From the NCBI RefSeq assembly GCF_000504285.1, contig NZ_KI632511.1, positions 8,662,154-8,726,153 on the forward strand: a DNA stretch of 64,000 nucleotides, in the 5' to 3' direction. The position numbers were made by a program, and so were the translations under genes. The notes beneath the pieces were generated by a model that ran no database searches, had not been told where the DNA came from, and saw only the letters and a program-made list of their open reading frames with translations. The stretch comes from Actinospica robiniae DSM 44927. Its GTDB lineage: Bacteria; Actinomycetota; Actinomycetes; Streptomycetales; Catenulisporaceae. Shown here one piece after another: positions 8,680 through 16,370 of this stretch (the first letter of the stretch is position 1; each line of letters begins with the position of its first letter).

Positions 8680-8811
8680 ATGCCTGAACACCATGACACC
8701 GCCGCGCCCCAATGGACCGCCGCGCCGCCCGCACATGACGACACCGAATCGCAGAAGTCGGTAGCCGTCGCTCTCGGGGTCAGCGCAGCCCTGACGGCCG
8801 GTGGGGCTTGA
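8680..8811 (+). CDS. Short ORF coupled to downstream membrane protein
   Basis: 43 aa with a good ribosome site (AGGGGAT) 5 nt before ATG 8680. It ends at a TGA that overlaps the TTG start at 8808 (TTGA). The end of this peptide is hydrophobic (VAVALGVSAALTAGGA) and would form the natural first membrane segment of the next protein. The two may be one gene broken by a frameshift, or a coupled leader and membrane protein. Confidence 0.35.
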   Translation: MPEHHDTAAPQWTAAPPAHDDTESQKSVAVALGVSAALTAGGA

Positions 8812-9143
8812 TCTCCGGTCTGACGCAGACGCAGCGGCATTTCGCCATCCTCCTGCCCGTCATCGGCGCTGTGATCGCGCTCGCGCTCACCTCCACCACG
8901 GCCCGTCGGCGGTGGTTCCCGGCGCTCGCCGCATGCCTCGGATTCGCGGTCGGATATCTCGGTGACATCGCCGCAGTCGCGCTCCTGCTGTGGCGCGACG
9001 GGTTGAGTCGCAGCGTCGTCGACGTCCACGCTTCGACGCTGATCCGCGAGGTCAACGTCGGCCACACCGCGTCCGACTGGGCCTACTTCCTCGGCTCGGC
9101 AGCCCTCGCCTTCGCCGCCACCGCCGCCCGGCAAAGGGCATAG
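8808..9143 (+). CDS. Small integral membrane protein
   Basis: 111 aa with three hydrophobic segments (about residues 12-30, 37-62 and 93-108). TTG start overlapping the stop of the 8680 ORF. No conserved motif recognised. Its small size, position in the element and topology fit the accessory membrane proteins common on actinobacterial integrative elements; no function is proposed. Confidence 0.4.
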   Translation: MISGLTQTQRHFAILLPVIGAVIALALTSTTARRRWFPALAACLGFAVGYLGDIAAVALLLWRDGLSRSVVDVHASTLIREVNVGHTASDWAYFLGSAALAFAATAARQRA

Positions 9144-9267
9144 CCTTCGGGCACCGAGCACACCAGTCCGCGCTAGCCGGCCCCGGCTGGTGCGCGACGA
9201 GCCCGCCGCCGTCGCGCACCAACGCTCACCCGGCCGACCGCTTCAACAACAGGATTCGCTCTTGCTC

Positions 9268-10243
9268 TTGCCTCGCTCAGCTTCCTCGCTTGCTCCCACA
9301 CCGCAGTTCCAGGCCCTTTCGCTAGGGGCCGGCATCCAGTCAAGTACTCTGCTGCTCCTGTCCGCCCACGGCGTTCTGCCGAAACTCGACTACGCCGCCT
9401 TCGCCGACCTGGGATGGGAACGGCCCGAGACCTACGCCGCGCTTGACCGCCTCGAGCGCGAGGTCGCGACGCCCGCTGGCATCCCGATCGTGCGGCTATC
9501 GGGCGGAGACATCAGAAACGACGCCCTGGACCTCGACTCGCGGTTTAGCACCATGCCACATGCCGATATAGACGCCGACACGGTTTTCATAACTGGATAC
9601 GAACGTGATCCGGTCCCGTCGGGACCCATGGCGCCGCTCCCAGTACTTACGGGACTTGATCCAGGCAAAGCCTTCCGAACCCAGCTGCGGCGATCCAGTG
9701 TCCCGCCGCCTGAAACACCTCAGGCGATCCATGCGCCTCAACCACGAGCTCGTCGACCGCATCCGCCGCGACCCCCGTTCGATCAACCACGCCCACAACA
9801 TGCCCCACCCACCCGAAGGAGCGAAAGCACTGTCTACCTGCACCACCACACCGAACGCCCGCGATCGTTACCGAACATTGTCAATAACGTGCCCGTACAC
9901 CAGTGACAAAGGTTGGAGATCTCTGCGCGACGAACACCCCGAGCAGTGCAACGAGGCCGTCGCATTCGACAGGGCCATCCGCGCCGGCTCCGCCCGCGCA
10001 AATGCCAAGGGAATCCCGCTCCGCGGACAGGCCTACCTCCATCCCTCCCTCAAACCGCTCGATGAAGCACCCATCGACCTGGCTCACGTCGACCGGAAAT
10101 TCCGGCACCTGCGCCTGGTCGACGTCGCCGAGAGGTGGGAGGGCGACCCCGACGGCTGCTCACCCTGGGCATGTCGATCCGGGTCAGCTGTCGCTTCAGC
10201 CGCCGCAGACGAGCATGGCGATCAGGGGCGGCGGGCTGCGTGA
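9268..10243 (+). pseudogene. PAPS reductase-like (PP-loop) gene, broken
   Basis: Two ends of one family can be recognised in different frames. The N-terminal part (about 9290-9560) reads ALSLGAGIQSSTLLLLSAHG, the PP-loop nucleotide-binding motif, then FADLGWERPETYAALDRLE. The C-terminal part (about 9880-10243) reads CPYTSDKGWRSLRDEHP, AVAFDRAIR, LRGQAYLH and GDPDGCSPWACRSG. About 320 bp between them matches neither and the frame changes, so the central phosphosulfate-reductase-like core is lost or replaced. Intact relatives are common on actinobacterial phages and mobile elements. Confidence 0.6.
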
Positions 10244-10737
10244 TCGCTCAGACACGAGCGCGAAGTGCCCTAGCGAACGCGCCTCTCACCCTCCGCCCGT
10301 TGACCTTCCGAGAGGCTTGCGATCTGGTGCACGCTCTCCACCGACGCCCCAAGAGGCCCACGGGACACAAGTGCTCAATCGGGGTCGTCAACGGCGCAGG
10401 CCAACTCGTTGCAGCGATGGTGGGGCGACCTGCCGCGCGTCACTTCGACGACGGCTTGATCCTCGACACAATCCGGCTCGTCACGGATGGAACGCGCGAT
10501 TGCGCCTCGAAGCTACTCGGCGCGGTCTGTCGTGCGGCCGGGGCCGTCGGCCACCAGCGATTGATCACCTACACCCATGCCACCGAGAGCGGAGCGAGCC
10601 TGCGCGGCGCCGGATGGGTCAAGGTACTCGGCCCGTCACCGCGTCGCGGATGGGACACCCTCACCCGCCCACGTCCGAACCGGAGCAGCGACCACATCGC
10701 TCGGTTCCTGTGGCAGGTCCCCGGGAGCAGCGCATGA
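10240..10737 (+). CDS. XF1762-family putative N-acetyltransferase-like protein
   Basis: 165 aa from GTG 10240, overlapping the upstream stop. Recognisable segments in order are LTLRPLTFREACDLVHALH, GHKCSIGVV, GRPAARHFDDG, VTDGTRDCASKLLGA and RLITYTHATESGASLRGAGW. They match the phage/element-associated family called XF1762, which has a GNAT-like fold. Substrate unknown. It sits between the broken PP-loop gene and a very small ORF, and the overlapping stops and starts suggest one transcript. Confidence 0.65.
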   Translation: MIAQTRARSALANAPLTLRPLTFREACDLVHALHRRPKRPTGHKCSIGVVNGAGQLVAAMVGRPAARHFDDGLILDTIRLVTDGTRDCASKLLGAVCRAAGAVGHQRLITYTHATESGASLRGAGWVKVLGPSPRRGWDTLTRPRPNRSSDHIARFLWQVPGSSA

Positions 10738-10895
10738 CCGATCGCATCGCCAAACGCGGCACCCCGAACGCGCGACCGCCGTCCGCACCACCGCTCATTC
10801 TCCTGCCTGACCAACCTCCGCCGCTGACACCCGGTGCTGCGCGCGCACTGCTACGCATTCTGCAGACGGCGAGTGAAAGAACCGCCCATCGATAG
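10734..10895 (+). CDS. Very small hypothetical protein
   Basis: 53 aa, ATG overlapping the XF1762-like gene's stop (ATGA). Basic and Pro-rich, with a short helix at the C-terminus (GAARALLRILQTASERTAH). The overlap is the only support for expression. Confidence 0.35.
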   Translation: MTDRIAKRGTPNARPPSAPPLILLPDQPPPLTPGAARALLRILQTASERTAHR

Positions 10896-10912
10896 AGACC
10901 AGCGCAAATCAA

Positions 10913-10978
10913 AGACTGGATCTTCGGGGCGCACGGAGCTATCAATGGACGACCCATTGATCCGCGTTCGTCCAGTCT
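10913..10978. terminator. Nested inverted repeat (terminator or recombination site)
   Basis: Outer arms AGACTGGA (10913-10920) and TCCAGTCT (10971-10978) are perfect. Inside them ATCAATGG (10941-10948) and CCATTGAT (10954-10961) form an 8-bp hairpin with a 5-nt loop. It lies just after the 10240-10895 genes, so a bidirectional terminator is the simplest reading; no T-tract follows. Confidence 0.4.
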
Positions 10979-11075
10979 CTGCCTACGGGCGGCGCGCAGA
11001 TGAAGGCGGTCGGGACGAGCGCGTGCAGGGACATGTACGCGCTCGCTCGGACCGCGGGAAAGGCTCGAACAATTC

Positions 11076-11603
11076 ATGTCCAGAGAAGACCGCGAACCGA
11101 CGTGCCCGTCCTACCAGCGACTACGCAGCGGGTTCGAACACGAGCGGGACAGCAGCGCGGCAGCACGGGCCGGACGGACGCTCGCGCCTGCCAAGCGCAG
11201 CGCATCGAGTGCCGCGAACGTGCCAGTTCCTTGCCGCTTCGCCACATACTCGCGCGTCGCATCCGCCATATCCCCGCGCGAGGCGCGGCTCGCCCACGAT
11301 GCACAACGCCTCCTGTGTCGGGCCGCGGTGTTGAGCTTTGCCGGGCGGATGACCGCCACTTTTCACGACACGGGCGTCGCATTCACCTTGCCGCTAAGGG
11401 AACGAGCCGGCGGAAGTGCTCTACTGGCCGCCAGCGGCTTCGACGCCGTTATCACCGCGAGCCTCTCCCGCCTCGGCCACGGCTACCTCGCCCTGGCCGA
11501 GGCCGGATATCCGGTCCTCCTCGCCGATTTGAAAATCCAGATTGACCCGGGCGGCTGGGATGACCCGATGGTGCGCATGCTGTCTGGACTGGCCGACAAG
11601 TGA
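11076..11603 (+). CDS. Hypothetical protein
   Basis: 175 aa. The first half is basic and Ala/Ser-rich without clear structure. The second half (VAFTLPLRERAGGSALLAAS, then a hydrophobic helix-strand pattern) looks like a small folded domain. No family recognised and no strong ribosome site is visible. It is kept because codon use in its second half resembles that of neighbouring real genes. Confidence 0.35.
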   Translation: MSREDREPTCPSYQRLRSGFEHERDSSAAARAGRTLAPAKRSASSAANVPVPCRFATYSRVASAISPREARLAHDAQRLLCRAAVLSFAGRMTATFHDTGVAFTLPLRERAGGSALLAASGFDAVITASLSRLGHGYLALAEAGYPVLLADLKIQIDPGGWDDPMVRMLSGLADK

Positions 11604-12031
11604 TGAGCGCGCATGACGAGCGGCTGTGTTTCAGCACCTGTGGGAACAGCGGCTCCACCATTGGCGCCAGTCGCTGGCCGGGCCTGATCGAGGCCGGATC
11701 TGGTGAGTTGCTCGCGCAGTTCACCAGCCATAGGGCGATTCAGGGCCCCTTCCACCAGTGCCTCGCAGGCCACGACCTCCTAGACGCCTTCGCTCTCTCG
11801 GCCGAGGCGGGCCGGAGTGACATGGCGATGATCGTCGGCGCTGGCACTTCTCAAAGCAAGGACAACAGCATCACAGTCCCAATGATCAGTTTGCGCTACC
11901 GCATTCCACCAGGGATGACGGCGATCTCGGGCCCTCGCGACCTAGGTAACCCCCGTCCGGAACTGGCCTCGCGCCCTCAAACCCGGCCACACACACCTCG
12001 GTCACAGCGCCGTATTTGCAAGGGAGACTGA
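11603..12031 (+). CDS. Doubtful hypothetical protein
   Basis: 142 aa, ATG overlapping the previous stop (TGATG), which would suit translational coupling. The composition is not clearly coding, and the 3' end reaches the serine recombinase start. If it is not a gene, 11604-12033 is empty apart from the recombinase ribosome site. Confidence 0.2.
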   Translation: MSAHDERLCFSTCGNSGSTIGASRWPGLIEAGSGELLAQFTSHRAIQGPFHQCLAGHDLLDAFALSAEAGRSDMAMIVGAGTSQSKDNSITVPMISLRYRIPPGMTAISGPRDLGNPRPELASRPQTRPHTPRSQRRICKGD

Positions 12032-12033
12032 CC

Positions 12034-13812
12034 GTGGCAGTCCGCACCACCCCGACCTGTTTCGCGTTCTATGGCCGTGTCTCGACCGAGGACCAGCAAG
12101 ACCCCGAGGCCTCACGCAACTGGCAGCGCGCCCGAGCCACCGGGCTGATAGAACCGGTCGGCGGAACGATCGTGGCCGAGTACTTCGACATCGGCATGTC
12201 TCGCTCGATCCCATGGAAGCGCCGTTCTCACGCCAACGCCCTGCTGGATGCGCTGGCCGACCCGGACCGCGGCTTCGACGCCGTTGTCATCGGCGAGCCG
12301 CAGCGCGCCTTCTATGACAACCAGTATGGCCTGACCATGCCGCTCTTCAGCCACTTCGGAGTGCAACTCTGGGTACCGGAAGTCGGCGGTGCGATTGACC
12401 CCTCCTCCGAGGCCCACGACCTGATCATGGGTGTATTCGGCGGCATGTCCAAGGGCGAGCGCAATCGCATAAAGATTCGAGTGCGCGCGGCTATGGCGGC
12501 CCAGGCCAAGATCGAGGGGCGGTTCCTCGGCGGTCGCCCACCCTACGGCTACATGCTCGTCGACGCCGGCCCACATCCCAATCCCGGTAAGGCCGCGGAC
12601 GGCAAACGTCTACACAAGCTCGTCCCGCACCCCGAGTATGCAGCGGCGGTCAAGTGGATCTACCAGATGTATCTGGCCGGACGAGGCCTCTACGCGATCG
12701 CCGAGGCGTTGAACGCCGCCGGATTTCTCTCTCCGTCACAAGCTGACCCAGCGCGCAATGCGCATCGCACCGGCGAGGGATGGTCGAAGAGCGCGGTACG
12801 GGTGATCTTGATGAATCCGCGCTACACCGGACGCCAGGTGTGGAACAAGCAGCGCAAGCAGGAGGTCTTGCTGGACCTCGAGAACGTTGCAGCCGGGTAC
12901 GAGACCAAACTGAAGTGGAACGAGCCCGGATCCTGGGTCTGGTCCGACGAGATCGCGCACGAGGCACTCGTCAGCGTCGAGGACTTCGAGCGTGCCCATG
13001 TGGTCCGCACCTCCAGCGGACGCGGTGCAACTAAGGAGCGCTCGAAGGTCAAACGCGTCTACCAGCTTCGCGGTCTCTTCAGTTGTTCGATCTGCGGTCG
13101 CAAAATGCAGGGGCAGTACAACCACGACAAGGCTCACTACCGCTGTCATTACCCGCGCGAGTACGCGCTGGCCAACCACGTCAGTCACCCGCTCAACGTC
13201 TACGTGCGCGAGTGCGACGTGCTTCCCGCCCTCGACGACTGGCTGGTCAAGCTCTTCGCCCCCCACCGCATTCACGAGACGATCGAGCAGTTGAGCGCCC
13301 ACCAGGAATCATCCGCCACCACCCCGGCAGCAGTCACCGCCGGCGGCGGTGAGCAGGACACATCCGCGCTGTTGGCCGAGTGCGACGCAAAACTGGAGAA
13401 GTACCGCGCCGCACTTGAAGCTGGCGTCGATGCCGAGACTGTCGGGGAGTGGATCCGCGGCGTCAAGGCTCAACGCGCCACAATCGTTGCCCGCGCCCGC
13501 CCCACTCGCGCGGCGGCTCAACCCGATCGCAAGCTGAGCCAAGAAGAGATCAGGAGCCTCATCAAAGCTCTGGCAGATATACGTACAGTCATTCAGTACG
13601 CCGACCCTGCCGACAAGGCCCGGGTCTACAAGGAACTGGGCCTCGCGCTCACCTACGATCCCGGAAAACACGTGGTCAGGGCAGAAATAAAACTGGACCC
13701 GAACATCCACCGTGGGGATGCCCGGGTCCAGAAAAGTAGCCAAGAAGCTACCATGAGCAACCAGATGCCAAGATCTGGTGGTGCTATGGTTCGTGTCCGA
13801 GGGGGGACTTGA
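12034..13812 (+). CDS. Large serine recombinase (integrase)
   Basis: 592 aa from GTG 12034 with AGGGAG 7 nt upstream. The N-terminal resolvase domain carries the nucleophile in FYGRVSTEDQQD (Ser17). RILMNPRYTG-type sequence (VILMNPRYTGRQVWNKQ) marks the recombinase domain, CSICGRKMQG with downstream CHYP the zinc ribbon, and a Glu/Ala-rich coiled coil follows. This is the usual plan of large serine integrases. The last 40 or so codons run through the terminator and into the 3' end of tRNA-Leu on the opposite strand, so the gene lies at the element-chromosome junction. It is the likeliest integrase for the whole 1-13.8 kb element. Confidence 0.9.
   Translation: MAVRTTPTCFAFYGRVSTEDQQDPEASRNWQRARATGLIEPVGGTIVAEYFDIGMSRSIPWKRRSHANALLDALADPDRGFDAVVIGEPQRAFYDNQYGLTMPLFSHFGVQLWVPEVGGAIDPSSEAHDLIMGVFGGMSKGERNRIKIRVRAAMAAQAKIEGRFLGGRPPYGYMLVDAGPHPNPGKAADGKRLHKLVPHPEYAAAVKWIYQMYLAGRGLYAIAEALNAAGFLSPSQADPARNAHRTGEGWSKSAVRVILMNPRYTGRQVWNKQRKQEVLLDLENVAAGYETKLKWNEPGSWVWSDEIAHEALVSVEDFERAHVVRTSSGRGATKERSKVKRVYQLRGLFSCSICGRKMQGQYNHDKAHYRCHYPREYALANHVSHPLNVYVRECDVLPALDDWLVKLFAPHRIHETIEQLSAHQESSATTPAAVTAGGGEQDTSALLAECDAKLEKYRAALEAGVDAETVGEWIRGVKAQRATIVARARPTRAAAQPDRKLSQEEIRSLIKALADIRTVIQYADPADKARVYKELGLALTYDPGKHVVRAEIKLDPNIHRGDARVQKSSQEATMSNQMPRSGGAMVRVRGGT
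13681..13731 (-). terminator. Rho-independent terminator of tRNA-Leu
   Basis: CTGGACCCG (13693-13701) pairs with CGGGTCCAG (13723-13731), with an inner CATCC/GGATG pair and a short loop. On the minus strand the hairpin is followed by TTTTATTT. It lies 63 bp downstream of the tRNA 3' end and inside the coding 3' end of the serine recombinase on the other strand. Confidence 0.7.
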
Positions 13813-13877
13813 ACCCCCACGCCCTTAACGGGCACTAGCACCTCAAGCTAGCGCGTCTGCCATTCCGCCACCCGGAC
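13794..13877 (-). tRNA. tRNA-Leu (GAG)
   Basis: 84 nt. The acceptor stem pairs GTCCGGG (5') with CTCGGAC (3'), one G-U pair, discriminator A. The anticodon loop is CTTGAGG with anticodon GAG at 13842-13844, the variable arm is long (class II, as expected for Leu) and the T-arm contains GTTCAAGTC. CCA is not encoded. The recombinase gene overlaps its 3' end by 19 nt, the usual position of an attachment site. Confidence 0.95.
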
Positions 13878-14199
13878 TGGGTCATCGGCCGCGGGATCTG
13901 CCGGGCTTGCCGGCCGCCCCTTGGCGACGTGAGAACAATACCAAAGATCAGGCGCGGTTCGCACCACGCTTGATGGTGGCGGCGGCGGTGGGGTGGGGCG
14001 GTTGGTTTGCGCAGGTCAGGGGCGGCTTGGCGGGCGGCGGGTGGTGGCGGGGGAGTGGGGCGGGGCGGAAGCGGGGGTGACGCCGGGGTGAACCGGGGTC
14101 GGCGTGGGCGAGGTGAAAACGGAACGATCAGGGAAAGCGATCGGAAAGCAACGCGTTCGGGGGGTTCGACGGGCGGCGGGGAGGCTTAGTGTTTTCCAT
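13878..14199. other. Intergenic, G-rich, no gene seen
   Basis: About 320 bp between tRNA-Leu and the GrpB-like gene. It must hold the tRNA promoter (a possible minus-strand -10 TATTGT lies at 13935-13940, without a convincing -35). The rest is a purine-rich, GGCGG-rich stretch without a credible reading frame. Confidence 0.4.
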
Positions 14200-14736
14200 A
14201 TGAGCATTCTGATTGCGGAGTACGATCCCGGCTGGCCGGGGTGGGCGGCGGGGGTTGCGGAGGAGCTCTTCGCGGCTTTGCCGGGCGTGTTCACGCGGAT
14301 CGAGCACGTCGGGTCGACGTCGGTGCCGGGGCTGGCGGCGAAGCCGGTCATCGACTTGATGGCGGGGGTGACGTCGCTGGATGAGGCGGGGGTGGCGCTC
14401 GGCGAACGGCTGCCTGCGCTTTCCTTCCAGGTCTTCGATACCGGGATGCCGGGGCGGTTGTTCTATTTCCGGGAGCGGGACGGGGTGCGGGTCTGTCACC
14501 TGCACGTTGTTCCCGAGTCCACGTTCGCCACGCGCAACGAGGTGCTGCTGCGGGACTTGCTGCGGCGGACGCCGGAAGACGTGGCGCGGTATGGGGCGCT
14601 GAAGCGGGAGCTGGCGGTGGTCCACGACGGGGATTCGCTCGGCTACACCCGCGGCAAGACGGCGCTGATCCAGGAGCTGGTGGACCGGGCGCGGGCGGAG
14701 GCGGGGCTGGAGCGGGTGGACGTGTGGGAGGAGTGA
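14200..14736 (+). CDS. GrpB/UPF0157 family protein
   Basis: 178 aa from ATG 14200. YDPGWPGW near the N-terminus, IEHVGSTSVPGLAAKPVIDLM (about residues 37-57) and the late HLHVVP and RDLLRRTPEDVARYGALK segments are the signature of the GrpB family, a nucleotidyltransferase-like fold. The biochemical role is not established for most members. It stands alone, with the DUF4097-like gene convergent 90 bp downstream. Confidence 0.85.
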   Translation: MSILIAEYDPGWPGWAAGVAEELFAALPGVFTRIEHVGSTSVPGLAAKPVIDLMAGVTSLDEAGVALGERLPALSFQVFDTGMPGRLFYFRERDGVRVCHLHVVPESTFATRNEVLLRDLLRRTPEDVARYGALKRELAVVHDGDSLGYTRGKTALIQELVDRARAEAGLERVDVWEE

Positions 14737-14825
14737 GGTGAAGGCGAGGGAGGGCGGAAGTGCGTCAGCGGCGCGCACGGCCAGGCGAGGGCACGCCGGC
14801 GGTGGACGCGCGGCGCGACCGCGTC

Positions 14826-15587
14826 CTAGTTCGCCAGCAGGCTGATCTCGCCCGAGTTCGCGTTGGCCTGGACGCTGTGCGTCGCGGTGGCGGCTTGCGG
14901 GATGGAGACCTGGACGTACGCGGAGGTCGTCTGCTGCTGGACGTTGTACGTGACGGTGCCGGGTAGGTGCAGGGCCGCTTGGGCGGAGTTGACCGTGACG
15001 GCGACGCGGGTGGGGGCCGTGGCGAAGGTCGCGTTGAGGGTGCCGCTGGTGATGTCGGCGGTGAAGTCGGAGGTCTTGAGGTTCTGCGCGAGCGCGTAGG
15101 CGGACGACGCGGTGATCGAGACCGGGCCGGACAGGTCGCTCAGCGTGGCCTGGCCGTTGAGCAGCTGCAGCTTCACGCCCATGCCTGCCGGCACCGACAC
15201 CTTGTATTCGGTGGCGGGGCAGGCGATCGGGCCCTTGCCGGTGTGCTCGTCGTAGCAGGCGAGGGTCAGCACGTGGGTCGTGGCGTCCAGGTGGAACTCG
15301 AGGCCCGGGGCCACGTCGCCGTTCACCGGCTGCGCGGTGGCGGCGATCTGCGAGCCGTCGACGCCCACGGTCACCTTGCCGTTGAAGCCGTCGAGCTCGA
15401 CCGTCTGCACGCCGTCGGCGCCGTGGGTCGTGCTGACCGCGCCGGGCGCGGAGTGGCTGTTCGCGTGCCAGATCATCGCCGCCACGCCGAGCGCGAGCAC
15501 GATGGCCGCGCTGGCGAGCAGCGGTTTGGCCCTCGTGCGGGTGACCGCCGGAGCTTCGGGCGTACTGGTTGCGTGGTCTGTCGCCAT
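14826..15587 (-). CDS. Membrane-anchored DUF4097-like protein
   Basis: 253 aa. A cytoplasmic N-terminus of about 20 residues and one membrane helix (about 22-42) are followed by an extracellular beta-rich domain. That domain has repeated short strands (LDGFNGKVTVGVDG, ADITSGTLNATFATAP, VNSAQAALHLPGTVTYNVQ, NANSGEISLLAN), the repetitive beta-helix/adhesin pattern of DUF4097. The two-component pair begins 54 bp beyond its start on the same strand, so it may be a target or partner of that system. Confidence 0.7.
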   Translation of the reverse strand: MATDHATSTPEAPAVTRTRAKPLLASAAIVLALGVAAMIWHANSHSAPGAVSTTHGADGVQTVELDGFNGKVTVGVDGSQIAATAQPVNGDVAPGLEFHLDATTHVLTLACYDEHTGKGPIACPATEYKVSVPAGMGVKLQLLNGQATLSDLSGPVSITASSAYALAQNLKTSDFTADITSGTLNATFATAPTRVAVTVNSAQAALHLPGTVTYNVQQQTTSAYVQVSIPQAATATHSVQANANSGEISLLAN

Positions 15588-15641
15588 ATGGCCGCGTACC
15601 CCGGCTTCCTCGTCGCACGCAGAGACTGTCGCACGCAGAGA

Positions 15642-16370
15642 CTACGGCATCGTACGTTCGGCTTTCACCGGCTCCGGCGTCACCAGACCCGCTTCGTACG
15701 CGGCGATCACGGCTTGCACCCGGTCGCGCACGCGCAGCTTCGTCAGGATCCTGGCGACGTGGGTCTTGATCGTGGCCTGACTCACCTGAAAGCGTTCGGC
15801 CAGCTCGGTATTGCTCAGTCCGCGGGCCATCTGTTCGAGTACTTCGATCTCCCGGCTCGTCAGCGCGCTGAGATCGCGGCGGCCGGGGCTGCCGTGCTCC
15901 TGCGGCGCGCCGCGGGTGAAGCGTTCGACGAGGCGGCGGGTGATCGTCGGGGCGAGCAGCGCGTCGCCGGTGCGCACCAGGCGCACGGACGCGGCGAGGT
16001 GCTCGGGGGTGACGTTCTTGAGCAGGAAGCCGGCGGCGCCGCTGGTCAGCGCCTCGTAGACGTACCGGTCGAGGTCGAAGGTGGTCAGGATGATGACGCG
16101 CGGGGGCTGCGGGCCGTCCTCGCCCGCGGCGTAGGCCGGGTCGGCGAGGATGCGCCGGGTCGCCTCCAGGCCGTCCAGCCGGGGCATGCGGATGTCCATG
16201 AGCACGACGTCCGGCCGGGTCCGCGCGACCTGCTCGACCGCCTCGAGGCCGTCCGCGGCCTCGCCGACCACGTCGATGTCGTCGGCGGCCAGGATCATCC
16301 GGAAGCCCGCGCGCACCAGCGCCTGGTCGTCCGCGATGACCACCCGCGGGGCCGTCGAAGCCTGATTCAC
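15642..16370 (-). CDS. NarL/LuxR-family response regulator
   Basis: 242 aa from GTG 16370 (GGAGG upstream), overlapping the kinase stop as GTGA. Receiver domain residues 9-130: acidic pair in IADDQ, phosphoacceptor Asp in VLMDIRMP, Thr in ILTTFD, Lys in LLKNV. GerE-type HTH at about 168-230 (LTSREIEVLEQMARGLSNTELAE, then TIKTHVARILTKL). It should be phosphorylated by the adjacent DesK-like kinase. Confidence 0.95.
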   Translation of the reverse strand: MNQASTAPRVVIADDQALVRAGFRMILAADDIDVVGEAADGLEAVEQVARTRPDVVLMDIRMPRLDGLEATRRILADPAYAAGEDGPQPPRVIILTTFDLDRYVYEALTSGAAGFLLKNVTPEHLAASVRLVRTGDALLAPTITRRLVERFTRGAPQEHGSPGRRDLSALTSREIEVLEQMARGLSNTELAERFQVSQATIKTHVARILTKLRVRDRVQAVIAAYEAGLVTPEPVKAERTMP

